From Bacillus sp. OK048 (GTDB lineage Bacteria > Bacillota > Bacilli > Bacillales > Cytobacillaceae), in contig NZ_FNHN01000001.1 of the NCBI RefSeq assembly GCF_900103525.1, positions 560,958 to 624,957 on the forward strand: a stretch of DNA of 64,000 nucleotides, read 5' to 3'. Below are positions 37,991 through 47,382 of this stretch, one piece after another. Every line of letters starts with the position of its first letter. Position 1 is the stretch's first letter. The position numbers and the translations under genes were made by a program. The notes beneath the pieces were generated by a model that did not search any database, was not told where the DNA came from, and saw only the letters and a list, made by a program, of their open reading frames with translations.

Positions 37991-38612
37991 ATTTTACCAC
38001 TCTTTCGAGGTTCCCGTTTTTATCCATTTGAAATTTTACTTTTTGCTGTCTATCTTCTTCTTGCAAGACAACCATCTTTCGAGCCCTTTCCATGATTTCA
38101 ATTAATGAACGGTAGTCCTCTTCAATTGCTTTTAAATTTTTTATTAATCTTTCATTTTCTGCTGCAAGCAAGTAGGATTTCTTTTCAAGGTCTTTTAGTT
38201 TTTGAATAGACTTTTCCTTTGCCTCCTCGATACTTGAAGCGGCTGTGGCTTGCTTATGAAGGTTCTCTAGATAGTGAAGAACTGCTTGAAAGGTTACACC
38301 TTCACTCTTAGCTGACACAGCGGAACTTGTTTCTTCGCTTGCTTCCACTTGTGAGGAGTCCATCTCTTGAGGTATAGTTTGTTTTTTCATTTCTTTACGC
38401 TGTTTTTTAGCTAAGTCTATCCCGGATTTATATTGCTTCCTAACAAATGAGTTCCAACGGAATCCGCAGGCTGCAGAAGTTCGCGAAAGCTGTTTTCCCA
38501 CTTCCTCAAATGCTTGCAACTGTGTCCCACCTTCTCGAATATGCCGTAACACAACTTCTGCAAGCAGTAAATCTTCATCTTGGGACCATGCATCCTGGCG
38601 AGTTGGCGACAT
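37989..38612 (-). CDS. gerR: RsfA-family sporulation transcriptional regulator GerR (YlbO)
   Basis: The protein has 207 residues: an N-terminal Myb/SANT-like DNA-binding domain (AWSQDEDLLLAEVVLRHI...CGFRWNSFVRKQY), a Gln/Ser-rich linker, and a long C-terminal coiled coil (about residues 125-190). In B. subtilis YlbO/GerR is a mother-cell regulator switched on by sigma-E that represses or activates coat and germination genes. RsfA itself is a paralogue; gene neighbourhood decides for GerR. Confidence 0.9.
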   Translation of the reverse strand: MSPTRQDAWSQDEDLLLAEVVLRHIREGGTQLQAFEEVGKQLSRTSAACGFRWNSFVRKQYKSGIDLAKKQRKEMKKQTIPQEMDSSQVEASEETSSAVSAKSEGVTFQAVLHYLENLHKQATAASSIEEAKEKSIQKLKDLEKKSYLLAAENERLIKNLKAIEEDYRSLIEIMERARKMVVLQEEDRQQKVKFQMDKNGNLERVVK

Positions 38613-38692
38613 TTACTATCCCTCCTAGTGTTTTTATTCATACATATGCATCTACTAGAAAAGATAGACTGATATCAGTTTGTCTTTTATTC

Positions 38693-39457
38693 TTAATTTG
38701 GTGTTTTTTTATTAATAAAGCCTTTTACATATTTATGATGTGCCTCACTTTCCCAAAGGACACTGCAATTGCTAACTTCTTTTTCTATTCTTTCCTTAAG
38801 CTTACTTTCCCCCCACTTCTGAATCCATATCATTTTATATGATTCTAAAACCCCCAACTCGACTGCTATTAGATTCTCTAAAAAGCTTTCGCAAGCGACG
38901 ATTGGGTTCGATGAATAGATTTTATCGATAAATCCAATTTCACTTAAATATTTCGCAGATTGAATTTCCGCTTCCATTAAAAGTTTCATGCTGCTTGAGG
39001 CTGGTAGTTTTTCGGCTAAAATGGTACCACCGCCCCAACCTGTAGTAATGGCCAGTTTACCCTGAACAAAACCAGCTTTTATTCCTTCTCTCGCTAAACG
39101 AAAATCACAGGCAGCTGCTAGTTCACACCCACCACCGACGGCTGTACCATTTAGTAAGGCAATGGTCGGTTTCGTCAGCGTCAGCAAAGAATATAGAAGT
39201 TCAGCCATTTTTGAGAGCATTACATATGCTTCTTCTTTTGTATGAAGCTCGTGAAAAACCGATAAGTCCCCTCCAGAACAAAAAGCATGGTCCCCTTCTC
39301 CAGTAATCACCAGTGCCTTAATAGCAGGATCATTTGCTAACGATATTGCTTTAGACAATCCATCCATGACTTCATAATTTATTGCATTTCTTTTTTCACT
39401 TCGAGTGATTGTAAATAGTAAATAACCCATATCCCTTTTTTCAATTGTATATGACAA
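38693..39457 (-). CDS. Crotonase-superfamily protein, possible ethyl/methylmalonyl-CoA decarboxylase
   Basis: This 254-residue crotonase starts at a TTG with GGGGGAG 8 nt upstream; the longer frame to 39532 has no ribosome site. The oxyanion-hole segments are AFCSGGDLS (about 59-66) and VGGGCELAAACDFRLA (about 107-122). Enoyl-CoA hydratases need a second glutamate in a QPE-type motif. Here the equivalent is VQGKLAITTGWGGG, with Lys in that place. ACDFRL and the G-W-GG motif recall the ECHDC1-type acyl-malonyl-CoA decarboxylases, so simple hydratase activity is doubtful. Automatic pipelines would call it enoyl-CoA hydratase. B. subtilis lacks a gene here. Confidence 0.8.
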   Translation of the reverse strand: MSYTIEKRDMGYLLFTITRSEKRNAINYEVMDGLSKAISLANDPAIKALVITGEGDHAFCSGGDLSVFHELHTKEEAYVMLSKMAELLYSLLTLTKPTIALLNGTAVGGGCELAAACDFRLAREGIKAGFVQGKLAITTGWGGGTILAEKLPASSSMKLLMEAEIQSAKYLSEIGFIDKIYSSNPIVACESFLENLIAVELGVLESYKMIWIQKWGESKLKERIEKEVSNCSVLWESEAHHKYVKGFINKKTPN

Positions 39458-39524
39458 CTCAACTTCTCCCCCATTCACTAAGTATAGGTATATATGTATA
39501 AAAGTTAATTTTACAGGAAACGAC

Positions 39525-39558
39525 AAAAGCACAAGGGCTATTGCGCCTTGTGCTTTTT
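39525..39558 (-). terminator. Terminator of rpmF
   Basis: AAAAGCACAAGG/CCTTGTGCTTTT inverted repeat, 9-nt loop, T-rich 3' arm on the minus strand. Confidence 0.88.
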
Positions 39559-39571
39559 ATCCTAATGGAAA

Positions 39572-39745
39572 TTAGTCGTTAACAACGTCTTTTCCTTTGT
39601 ATGTTCCGCAAGCTTTACATACGCGGTGGCTAAGTTTCATTTCACCACAGTTTGGGCAACTTACCATACCAGGAACGTTTAATTTAAAATGTGTACGACG
39701 TTTTCTTTTTACAGTTTTAGAAGTCCTTCTAAAAGGTACAGCCAT
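39572..39745 (-). CDS. rpmF: Ribosomal protein bL32
   Basis: The 57-residue protein [19 protein letters not shown]...is bL32. The start is the ATG with AAGGAGGTGGG upstream; the frame continues open to 39871 but only because of chance. Two pairs of cysteines (CPNC and CKAC) make it the zinc-binding form. It follows ylbN as in most Firmicutes. Confidence 0.98.
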   Translation of the reverse strand: MAVPFRRTSKTVKRKRRTHFKLNVPGMVSCPNCGEMKLSHRVCKACGTYKGKDVVND

Positions 39746-39833
39746 TCTTCCCACCTCCTTAAAGAGTATTAAGAAAGTAATGAAGGCCAGGAACGCTGGT
39801 TCTTCACTTTGCTTCTTATTTTGCAGATTAAAA

Positions 39834-40364
39834 TTACGAAGAAGAATCGTTTTTGTCAAAAAACTTTGCAAGACCCGCTAGTCTTGGATCAATCTTTTTG
39901 GATTGATCTTGATCATGAACAACTTCCCAATCCTTACCGGATTGCGGTGCTGCATCTTCATGATTAACATCCTCACAGAACACCTGCATTGGAACTTCTA
40001 GTAAAAGGATTTCTCTAATGACTGGCATTAAATCAATTACTTCCCCTTTTACTTGATATACTTCCTCTTCAGTTGCATATTCTGAACCTTGTAAGAGGAA
40101 AGTTTCAGTTGTTTCGACATTAATCGGAAACTTTACATCCACTAAAGTACGAGAACAAGGCAGGATTAAATAACCTTCTATTTTCAAATGAAATGTCACT
40201 TTCGTTGAATCAATGTCACCCCGACCTGAAATATGCATCGGAGATACTTCACGAATCGATGGATCCGTTTCTATAATTTCATCAACTCGAATAGTATCAT
40301 CAATCAGAAAATCCTTGTTTCGATATTTTTGTAATTGGCTTAATGTCCATTTCAATTGAATCAC
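39834..40364 (-). CDS. ylbN: DUF177 (YceD) family protein YlbN
   Basis: This 176-residue protein belongs to the YceD family, almost always found directly upstream of rpmF. Family members are linked to accumulation of 23S rRNA and ribosome assembly in plants and bacteria. The typical segment [26 protein letters not shown] is seen around residues 50-75. Its C-terminal tail (LAGLAKFF) is a conserved feature. Confidence 0.93.
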   Translation of the reverse strand: MIQLKWTLSQLQKYRNKDFLIDDTIRVDEIIETDPSIREVSPMHISGRGDIDSTKVTFHLKIEGYLILPCSRTLVDVKFPINVETTETFLLQGSEYATEEEVYQVKGEVIDLMPVIREILLLEVPMQVFCEDVNHEDAAPQSGKDWEVVHDQDQSKKIDPRLAGLAKFFDKNDSSS

Positions 40365-40555
40365 CCCAAGGCAACAAAGGTAATTATAGCCTTCGATTAA
40401 ATTTTTGTCAATGTTTTTTCTTTACACTTAAAATGTGAATTTGCAATTTACTATTTTCTCAAAAACGACGTCTTCATACTAGTCTATCCAGTTAAATCAG
40501 ATTACAACCACTGCTGCGCCAATAGTGTAAACGATTATCTTATTATGGTAACTTT

Positions 40556-40564
40556 TGCTATAAT
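40556..40564 (+). promoter_or_regulatory. Extended -10 promoter of tmcAL
   Basis: TGCTATAAT is a consensus extended -10 (TGnTATAAT), 51 bp upstream of the tmcAL start in the divergent ylbN-tmcAL gap. No clear -35 was found. The rest of this 250-bp gap showed nothing else to me. Confidence 0.55.
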
Positions 40565-40615
40565 ACGATTACTGTTAAATTTACCTGATAAACTTACAAG
40601 TAAGGAGATTTTTTG

Positions 40616-41830
40616 ATGAAAGCTGTTGGTGTAATTGTTGAATATAACCCTTTCCATAACGGACACGCCTATCATCTACAAGAAGCAAAAGAATCAGCTC
40701 AAGCAAATTTAGTTATTGCCGTTATGAGTGGAAATTTCCTTCAACGTGGAGAACCCGCCCTTGTTTCTAAATGGTATCGGACCAAGATGGCGCTCCTTAA
40801 TGGTGTGGATATTGTCATTGAACTTCCCTATCAATTTGCCACTCAAAAGGCAGAGACCTTTGCAAATGGTGCAATCTCCATTTTAGAAGCCATTGGCTGT
40901 CATTCTCTTTGTTTCGGCAGTGAAAGTGGTGATATTCATTCCTTCTTGCAGACGGTCAACTTTTTAGATAGCCATAAAGAACTTTTTGATGAAAATATTA
41001 AAAGGAATATCAAAACAGGTGTTAGCTACCCTAAAGCATTATCGTTGTCTTTTCAATCATTGTCAAGTACTGAAAACCTAGTGAGGTTAGATAAACCAAA
41101 TAATATTCTAGGCTTTCATTATTTAAAAGCCCTAAAACATCAAAAAAGCTCAATCGTTCCGCTCACAGTAAAAAGAAAAAATGCTGATTATCATGATGAG
41201 CACTTTGCGACTGAGACCATTGCTAGTGCGACCAGTATTAGAAAAGCACTCTTTGCTTCGAATGAAAATAATAGCCCCATAGAGCAATACGTACCAGATG
41301 CAACAAGTCGGCTTCTCAAAGAGTATCTCAGCGATTACGGACATTTCCATGAGTGGGAAAATTATTGGAGTTATTTACGTTTTCTACTTCTCCATAGCAG
41401 TCCAGATGAACTGAGAGAAATTTATGAGGTGGAAGAAGGAATAGAGCACCGATTAATAGCTGCTGCATTAGATGCTGTAACTTTTAATGAATTTATGCAA
41501 AAAATAAAAACAAAACGCTATACTTGGACGAGACTGCAAAGGATTTGTTTGCATATTTTAACAAATACAAAAAAAGCAGAAATGAAAAGGTCTGGCGATA
41601 AGGCTGCATATCTACGATTGTTAGGAATGACGGGGATCGGAAAAGAATACTTAAATAAATATAAATCCCAATTTACTCTTCCACTCATATCAAAACTATC
41701 AGCCTATAAGGAAAGAGATATTTTACTGGATATTAAGGCTTCACGGATATATGCTTTTGGTTTAGGAAATCAGACTAGGGAGAAACTGTTAAATCAAGAA
41801 TATAAACAACCTCCTATTTATGTAGAGTAA
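40616..41830 (+). CDS. tmcAL: tRNA(Met) cytidine acetate ligase TmcAL (YlbM)
   Basis: TmcAL makes N4-acetylcytidine at the wobble position of elongator tRNA-Met using acetate and ATP. It has 404 residues from the ATG with AAGGAG 8 nt upstream (a TTG one codon earlier is possible). The nucleotidyl-transferase-like signature VEYNPFHNGHAYHL is at the N-terminus, followed by VMSGNFLQRGEPALVSKW. It is divergent from ylbN and convergent with ylbL. Confidence 0.95.
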   Translation: MKAVGVIVEYNPFHNGHAYHLQEAKESAQANLVIAVMSGNFLQRGEPALVSKWYRTKMALLNGVDIVIELPYQFATQKAETFANGAISILEAIGCHSLCFGSESGDIHSFLQTVNFLDSHKELFDENIKRNIKTGVSYPKALSLSFQSLSSTENLVRLDKPNNILGFHYLKALKHQKSSIVPLTVKRKNADYHDEHFATETIASATSIRKALFASNENNSPIEQYVPDATSRLLKEYLSDYGHFHEWENYWSYLRFLLLHSSPDELREIYEVEEGIEHRLIAAALDAVTFNEFMQKIKTKRYTWTRLQRICLHILTNTKKAEMKRSGDKAAYLRLLGMTGIGKEYLNKYKSQFTLPLISKLSAYKERDILLDIKASRIYAFGLGNQTREKLLNQEYKQPPIYVE

Positions 41831-41860
41831 AAAGATGATGCCTATTGGCACCATCTTTTT
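41829..41860. terminator. Bidirectional terminator between tmcAL and ylbL
   Basis: AAAAAGATG/CATCTTTTT with an inner TGCC..GGCA stem; it carries T-runs on both strands and touches both stop codons. Confidence 0.85.
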
Positions 41861-42878
41861 ATTTCATCGGCAGTTTATCCAAATATTTAATCGCATCATC
41901 CATTACATCCACTGGAACAATTTTTATTTTTGAATCAATTTCACGGGCTGTCTTCACAGCAAGGTTGTAATTTGAATCTTTGCTACCCTTTTCATTAGGG
42001 GCAAAAAAGATTTCAGCTCCCGCCTTGTCGGCAGCGACAATTTTTTGGTCAATCCCGCCAATAGGTCCTACTGTTCCTTCAGAATCAATGGTCCCTGTTC
42101 CCGCGATTTTGTACCCTCTGGTAAAATCCTCTTCCATCAACTGGTCATAGATTTCTAATGAAAACATCAAACCTGCAGAAGGTCCACCGATTTCGTCGGT
42201 CTTAACAGTTACTTTTGGATCAACAATGATATCCTTATCATCAACCAAAGAAATCCCAATTCCAACCTTTTTTGGATCCCCCTTAAAAGGCTGTACAGAT
42301 ATTTGGACTATCTTAGTTTTATCATTCCTCTTAATGGTTAATTCAAGTGTATTACCAGCATGCTTCTTGGCAACATATTCAATAAAACCTTCTGAGGAGT
42401 TGAACCTTTTTCCATCTACTTTAATGATTCGGTCACCAGAAAGTAGTTTTCCCTCTGCCGGCATATCCGGCATCACCTGAACAACATAGACCCCTTTATA
42501 TTTGTATTCAACCGGATATCCTGCTTTTTTATACGCTACTTCAATCGCATTCAACTTTGAGCCTGCCATCATATGGAGCTGTCTGGCATTATAGTCTTCT
42601 TGTGTTTCTGTTTCGTGCAAAATTTCCTCCAAAGGGTAGAGTTCCACATAATCAAATAGCTTAGACTCCATATATGAATAGATATTGGCTCTTCCCATTC
42701 TTACAGTTGTCAGCATAAAGCTGCCCTTTCCTTCTTCTCTATTCTCAACTTGAATGATAGGAGCTAATTTTTTTGCTTTACCTGGCTTTGAAACGTAATA
42801 AGGTAATGAAAAAAATATGGCTGCGATCATCATTAATGTTAGTACAATGGAAGTTCCTACAAATATTTTTCTTCCCAT
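41859..42878 (-). CDS. ylbL: SepM-family PDZ/Lon-like membrane protease YlbL
   Basis: The 339-residue protein has one N-terminal membrane helix, a PDZ domain (about residues 115-200, PAEGKLLSGDRIIKVDGK) and a Lon-type serine protease domain with the catalytic serine in GGPSAGLMFSLE and lysine in GGIDQKIVAADKAGAE. SepM relatives process signalling peptides in streptococci. In B. subtilis YlbL has been tied to degradation of the SOS division inhibitor YneA. It is in an operon with ylbK. Confidence 0.93.
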   Translation of the reverse strand: MGRKIFVGTSIVLTLMMIAAIFFSLPYYVSKPGKAKKLAPIIQVENREEGKGSFMLTTVRMGRANIYSYMESKLFDYVELYPLEEILHETETQEDYNARQLHMMAGSKLNAIEVAYKKAGYPVEYKYKGVYVVQVMPDMPAEGKLLSGDRIIKVDGKRFNSSEGFIEYVAKKHAGNTLELTIKRNDKTKIVQISVQPFKGDPKKVGIGISLVDDKDIIVDPKVTVKTDEIGGPSAGLMFSLEIYDQLMEEDFTRGYKIAGTGTIDSEGTVGPIGGIDQKIVAADKAGAEIFFAPNEKGSKDSNYNLAVKTAREIDSKIKIVPVDVMDDAIKYLDKLPMK

Positions 42879-42885
42879 TACACCT

Positions 42886-43665
42886 TTACCCCTTCCATTT
42901 ATTTATAACATTTTTTATTTGCACTATTTGTTTTTTTGCTTCTTCTTCTCCAAGTGCGATGATCTCTTCAATATTGGTGAATGCACGGGAGCTATATACC
43001 TCAACATGCGGACGAATCATGATATCCGAAGCGATTTCGCGATTATTGATGATTTCTGTTTGCATAATATCGATACTTTGCATAATGACGTCGTAGATGG
43101 AGGTAATTTCCGCATTTCTCTTTACCCTGGATACATCAACCGCAATTACGATATCCGCTCCCATTTCTTTCACCACTGATACTGGCACTCGATCTGATAC
43201 CCCGCCATCAACTAAAATTCTCCCATTATATTTTTCAGGTACAAAAATTCCCGGAATAGCGATGCTTGCTCTAACAGCCTCTGCAACAGGACCTTGTTTA
43301 AAAACAACTTTTTCACCTGTAAGTAAGTCGGTTGCAACTATTCCTAATGGAATCGATAAATCCTCAATATTTTTCCCATGTGTAAAAACCCTAATGAAAT
43401 CCTTTACCCGTTTCCCAGCAATAAAACCCATTTTTGGAACAGTAAAATCTAAAAAATACTTTCTCCTAAAAGCCGTTGATAATTTATATAAACGCTCCAT
43501 TTCAATACCAGCTCCATAAAAACTGCCCACAAGCGCTCCCATACTACTGCCTGCGATAAGATCAATAGGAACTCCAGCTTCCCTCAAAACCTTAATAACC
43601 CCTAAATGGGCAAATCCCCTTGCCCCACCAGAACCTAGCGCTAATCCGATTTTAGGCTGTACCAT
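42886..43665 (-). CDS. ylbK: Patatin-like phospholipase family protein YlbK
   Basis: This 259-residue RssA/patatin-type hydrolase has the oxyanion loop GSGGARGFAHLGV at residues 12-24, the nucleophile elbow GSSMG near residue 40 and the catalytic Asp in DGGVSDRVP. Its substrate is unknown. It lies 7 bp upstream of ylbL, the B. subtilis arrangement. Confidence 0.92.
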   Translation of the reverse strand: MVQPKIGLALGSGGARGFAHLGVIKVLREAGVPIDLIAGSSMGALVGSFYGAGIEMERLYKLSTAFRRKYFLDFTVPKMGFIAGKRVKDFIRVFTHGKNIEDLSIPLGIVATDLLTGEKVVFKQGPVAEAVRASIAIPGIFVPEKYNGRILVDGGVSDRVPVSVVKEMGADIVIAVDVSRVKRNAEITSIYDVIMQSIDIMQTEIINNREIASDIMIRPHVEVYSSRAFTNIEEIIALGEEEAKKQIVQIKNVINKWKG

Positions 43666-43840
43666 AACGTTCCCACCTTTTCATATGCTTTTAGCATGAT
43701 GATGATAAACAAAATATGTTAGGAGAAATCTCGTTCAATCTTATGGTCTAAATTAGCGTTCTATGAGTATATTTGTGTTATATAGGGACAAGTCGAGACT
43801 TTTTTCAGAATGAATAATCCTTATTTTAACATTATTTGTT

Positions 43841-43848
43841 TATACAGT
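43841..43848 (+). promoter_or_regulatory. Possible sigma-E -10 element upstream of ylbJ
   Basis: TATACAGT matches the sigma-E -10 consensus CATACAnT at all but the first base and lies 31 bp before the ylbJ start. The -35 region is not convincing. YlbJ belongs to the sigma-E regulon in B. subtilis. Confidence 0.3.
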
Positions 43849-43879
43849 ATAACAAAATCCCCCGAGAGGAGGCTATGCT

Positions 43880-45100
43880 TTGTTTCGTTCTTCGAAGTTA
43901 AAAACGATGTTTTTAGCTATTTCTGCCATTATTTTAGCAGGTTCCTTGATTACGTATCCTAAGGAATCGTTTGAAGCCTCTATCCGTGGTCTAAATATGT
44001 GGTGGGAAATTGTTTTCCCTTCCTTGCTACCGTTTTTTATTGTTTCAGAAATGTTAATTGGTTTTGGTGTAGTCAAATTTATTGGAGTATTATTAGAACC
44101 CCTCATGAGACCTTTATTTAAAGTTCCTGGTGTAGGAGGGTTTGTTTGGGCAATGGGAATGGCCTCGGGATTTCCAGCTGGTGCCAAACTGACAGCAAGA
44201 ATGCGGCAGGAAGGTCATTTAACACAAATCGAAGCAGAAAGGCTTGTATCCTTTACTAATTCATCCAATCCATTGTTTATTTTCGGTGCGGTAGCTGTTG
44301 GGTTTTTCCACGACCCGCATTTAGGTGTATTATTAGCTTTAGCTCATTATTTGGGGAATATTTGTGTTGGTCTTATCATGCGTTTTTATGGGAAGGAAAC
44401 TCCCGTTAAGGGGAAGGACAAGCAGGGGAAATTTATTGTAGGGACTGCTTTATCTGCCTTACATCAAACTAGATTAAAAGACAAACGCCCAATTGGAAAA
44501 CTTCTTGGAGATGCTGTCAATTCTTCGATTCAAACTTTGCTTATGGTGGGCGGATTTATCATTTTATTTTCAGTTATTAATAAACTACTTTTTCATCTAC
44601 ATATTACCGCTATACTCGCAAAAGGTTTTGATATCATCCTTTCAGCACTTTCGTTCCCCGATATGCTTAGCATTCCATTTATCTCTGGTTTATTCGAAAT
44701 TACACTAGGGAGCGATTTAACAAGCAGAGTTATGGACGCTACACTACTGCAGCAAGCAATTATTACCAGCTTTATTCTAGGTTTTAGTGGTTTTAGTGTT
44801 CAGGCTCAGGTTGCTAGTATTATAGCCCAGACAGATATTCGCTTTAAACCTTTCTTTTTTGCCAGAATCGTCCAAGGGATATTCGCTAGTCTTTTTGCCT
44901 TCCTTTTATGGAAACCTATATATGTCCGATTTTATGAAACAGAGCAGCCGTCCAATGCAATCCCGGTTAGCTTCTTTGAAGAAGGTACCATTCTCCATTC
45001 TTATTTCTATAGATTGATTGACTGGGGCCCACTAATTACAATTTTTTCTCTAAGCATTTATGTACTCTTACTATTCAATCGATTACGGAATAGCAGATAG
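43880..45100 (+). CDS. ylbJ: Sporulation integral membrane protein YlbJ
   Basis: The protein has 406 residues and eight or more membrane segments and belongs to the nucleoside-transporter-gate family. The start is a TTG with GAGGAGG 7 nt upstream; an ATG in between is in another frame and stops quickly. YlbJ is needed for heat-resistant spores in B. subtilis, and what it transports is not known. It is convergent with coaD. Confidence 0.93.
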   Translation: MFRSSKLKTMFLAISAIILAGSLITYPKESFEASIRGLNMWWEIVFPSLLPFFIVSEMLIGFGVVKFIGVLLEPLMRPLFKVPGVGGFVWAMGMASGFPAGAKLTARMRQEGHLTQIEAERLVSFTNSSNPLFIFGAVAVGFFHDPHLGVLLALAHYLGNICVGLIMRFYGKETPVKGKDKQGKFIVGTALSALHQTRLKDKRPIGKLLGDAVNSSIQTLLMVGGFIILFSVINKLLFHLHITAILAKGFDIILSALSFPDMLSIPFISGLFEITLGSDLTSRVMDATLLQQAIITSFILGFSGFSVQAQVASIIAQTDIRFKPFFFARIVQGIFASLFAFLLWKPIYVRFYETEQPSNAIPVSFFEEGTILHSYFYRLIDWGPLITIFSLSIYVLLLFNRLRNSR

Positions 45101-45120
45101 CCCTGGATGACCAGGGCTAT
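45097..45120. terminator. Hairpin between convergent ylbJ and coaD
   Basis: A perfect 10-bp stem ATAGCCCTGG/CCAGGGCTAT with loop ATGA, overlapping the ylbJ stop codon. There is no T-run on either side, so intrinsic termination is uncertain. Confidence 0.5.
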
Positions 45121-45129
45121 TCGGAAAGA

Positions 45130-46187
<1,058 letters not shown>

Positions 46188-46293
46188 GATTATCACCACA
46201 ATTTTTCAAAAAATCTTATTTCTACAATATCCTATCACAATTGAATACACTAGCCAACTGCCTGATTATTTCCGAAAAATTATTTTAAAATAC

Positions 46294-46322
46294 GTATAAG
46301 CTTTTTCGTTGTGGAGATAATG
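46294..46322 (+). promoter_or_regulatory. Sigma-F-type promoter of csfG
   Basis: GTATA (46294-46298), 14 nt, then GGAGATAATG (46313-46322), a full match to GGnnAnAnTR. Spacing and elements equal those found in front of sigG in this window. Confidence 0.7.
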
Positions 46323-46327
46323 TAAGT

Positions 46328-46477
46328 AACAACATCAATTCGAGGATGTTGTTGCCAACCGCGGAGAAGACTTACGTTTCCCCATAAGTTCTTCCTCCGG
46401 TTTCTCCTCTCCCTTTGCCTTCTATCCTGAATAAGGATGTAGAAGGACCCTGCAGATTTATGTCTGCAGGGTTTTTT
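46328..46477 (+). ncRNA. csfG: Small sporulation RNA CsfG (ylbG-ylbH intergenic RNA)
   Basis: This RNA of about 150 nt fills the rsmD-DUF7147 gap. It opens with a 9-bp hairpin, AACAACATC/GATGTTGTT (46328-46353). Next comes a long pyrimidine-rich, mostly unpaired centre with TTTCCCC, TTCTTCCTCC and TTTCTCCTCTCCC motifs. A second hairpin CTTCTATCC/GGATGTAGAAG follows. It ends in a strong terminator at 46448-46477. CsfG is known from B. subtilis as a forespore RNA made under sigma-F and sigma-G, conserved in endospore formers, from this same ylbG-ylbH gap. The pyrimidine tracts could pair with Shine-Dalgarno sequences; targets are unknown. An older database entry treats this region as a ylbH leader, which the strand of the terminator contradicts. 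Confidence 0.82.
46448..46477 (+). terminator. Terminator of csfG
   Basis: Perfect 9-bp stem CCCTGCAGA/TCTGCAGGG, 6-nt loop, then TTTTTT on the plus strand. Confidence 0.92.
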
Positions 46478-46550
46478 CTTTTGTTTAAAGATTTAAAGTC
46501 AAAAATATGATAAAGTATGGGATGAAATCAATGTATAAGGAGAGGTAGCT

Positions 46551-46940
46551 TTGATACAACGCTTTATAGAATTAGGTGAGGGCTATTCGGATATCTATGA
46601 GTTACTTGAATTAGCGAAGGCCAATCAACATAGGCTGCTTCATATGATGGCCTTTCATACGGTAATGAATGAAAAACAAGTGACATCATTAGCAGTCGTA
46701 TTACAACTCACTGATCCAGGAAAATTCCAAGCACTTTATATCTGCCGTGAAGGGATTCCCAATCCAAACTTCATTCCAAATAAAAGATATGAATTATTTC
46801 AACAAATTGCAGACCAACTTGATAAGCAAATTATTCAACTATCTGTTAAACCTTCAACTATCTTTCATGAAAAAGAATTGTACTATCAGCATTTAATCGC
46901 CATTTTAAGACTAAATCATTATATTAAACCTCTCCAGTAA
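46551..46940 (+). CDS. Small protein of unknown function (DUF7147-like)
   Basis: The protein is 129 residues from a TTG with AAGGAG 8 nt upstream. It has no membrane segment or signal peptide. It is a mixed alpha/beta protein with the central segment TSLAVVLQLTDPGKFQALYICREG. I believe homologues occur at this place in other Bacillus genomes and are sometimes mislabelled methylthioribose kinase; nothing in the sequence supports a kinase. It is convergent with ylbG and downstream of csfG. Confidence 0.75.
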   Translation: MIQRFIELGEGYSDIYELLELAKANQHRLLHMMAFHTVMNEKQVTSLAVVLQLTDPGKFQALYICREGIPNPNFIPNKRYELFQQIADQLDKQIIQLSVKPSTIFHEKELYYQHLIAILRLNHYIKPLQ

Positions 46941-46977
46941 AAAAACTTCAGCGCAGATAGCGCTGAAGTTTTTTTAT
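46939..46977. terminator. Bidirectional terminator between the DUF7147-like gene and ylbG
   Basis: AAAACTTCAGCGC/GCGCTGAAGTTTT inverted repeat with loop AGATA-type centre and T-runs on both strands. Confidence 0.9.
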
Positions 46978-47249
46978 ATACCCATTTTATAATCATATTC
47001 TTTTGCTTTATCTGGTGCTGCATTTTCAAATTCCATTTTTAAGAAAGGCTTATATGACGGTTCCACTTTCTTAACAAATGAAAAGGAATTTATTTTTTCC
47101 ATAATTCCTTCAAGTTCATCTTGATTACAATACAGTACAACATATTTTAATTTTTTAGAAACGTAATGAACATTACCGAATCGTCTTAACATTTTTGCTT
47201 GCTTTAAGGAGTATAGCCAAATAACTAATCCTTGCCTCTTAACGAACAT
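46974..47249 (-). CDS. ylbG: DUF2129 protein YlbG
   Basis: The 91-residue protein [20 protein letters not shown]...has the YlbG family length and signature. It is a small ferredoxin-like alpha/beta cytosolic protein of unknown function, found between ylbF and rsmD in Bacilli. Confidence 0.92.
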   Translation of the reverse strand: MFVKRQGLVIWLYSLKQAKMLRRFGNVHYVSKKLKYVVLYCNQDELEGIMEKINSFSFVKKVEPSYKPFLKMEFENAAPDKAKEYDYKMGI

Positions 47250-47344
47250 ACTTTTTTCCCCTTCGATAAACCATCATTTTAATAAGTCTAGCATATTAAA
47301 ACACTCTTTATCAATGCTCTTTTCTGATACTAATAAAAAGGTAA

Positions 47345-47375
47345 GAAAAAACGGCTTAATGATTTTTTAAGCCGA
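47345..47375 (-). terminator. Terminator of ylbF
   Basis: CGGCTTAA/TTAAGCCG stem followed on the minus strand by TTTTTTC. Confidence 0.85.
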
Positions 47376-47382
47376 ATCTTTT

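Noticed and set aside
39572..39871. A 99-residue version of the L32 frame
   Set aside because: The extra N-terminal part overlaps the end of ylbN and the ribosome site lies before the internal ATG that gives the standard 57-residue L32.
46200..46550. A cis-acting leader of rsmD (ylbH leader) on the minus strand
   Set aside because: The terminator T-run, the promoter and the hairpin order all read on the plus strand, so a separate RNA gene explains the region better.
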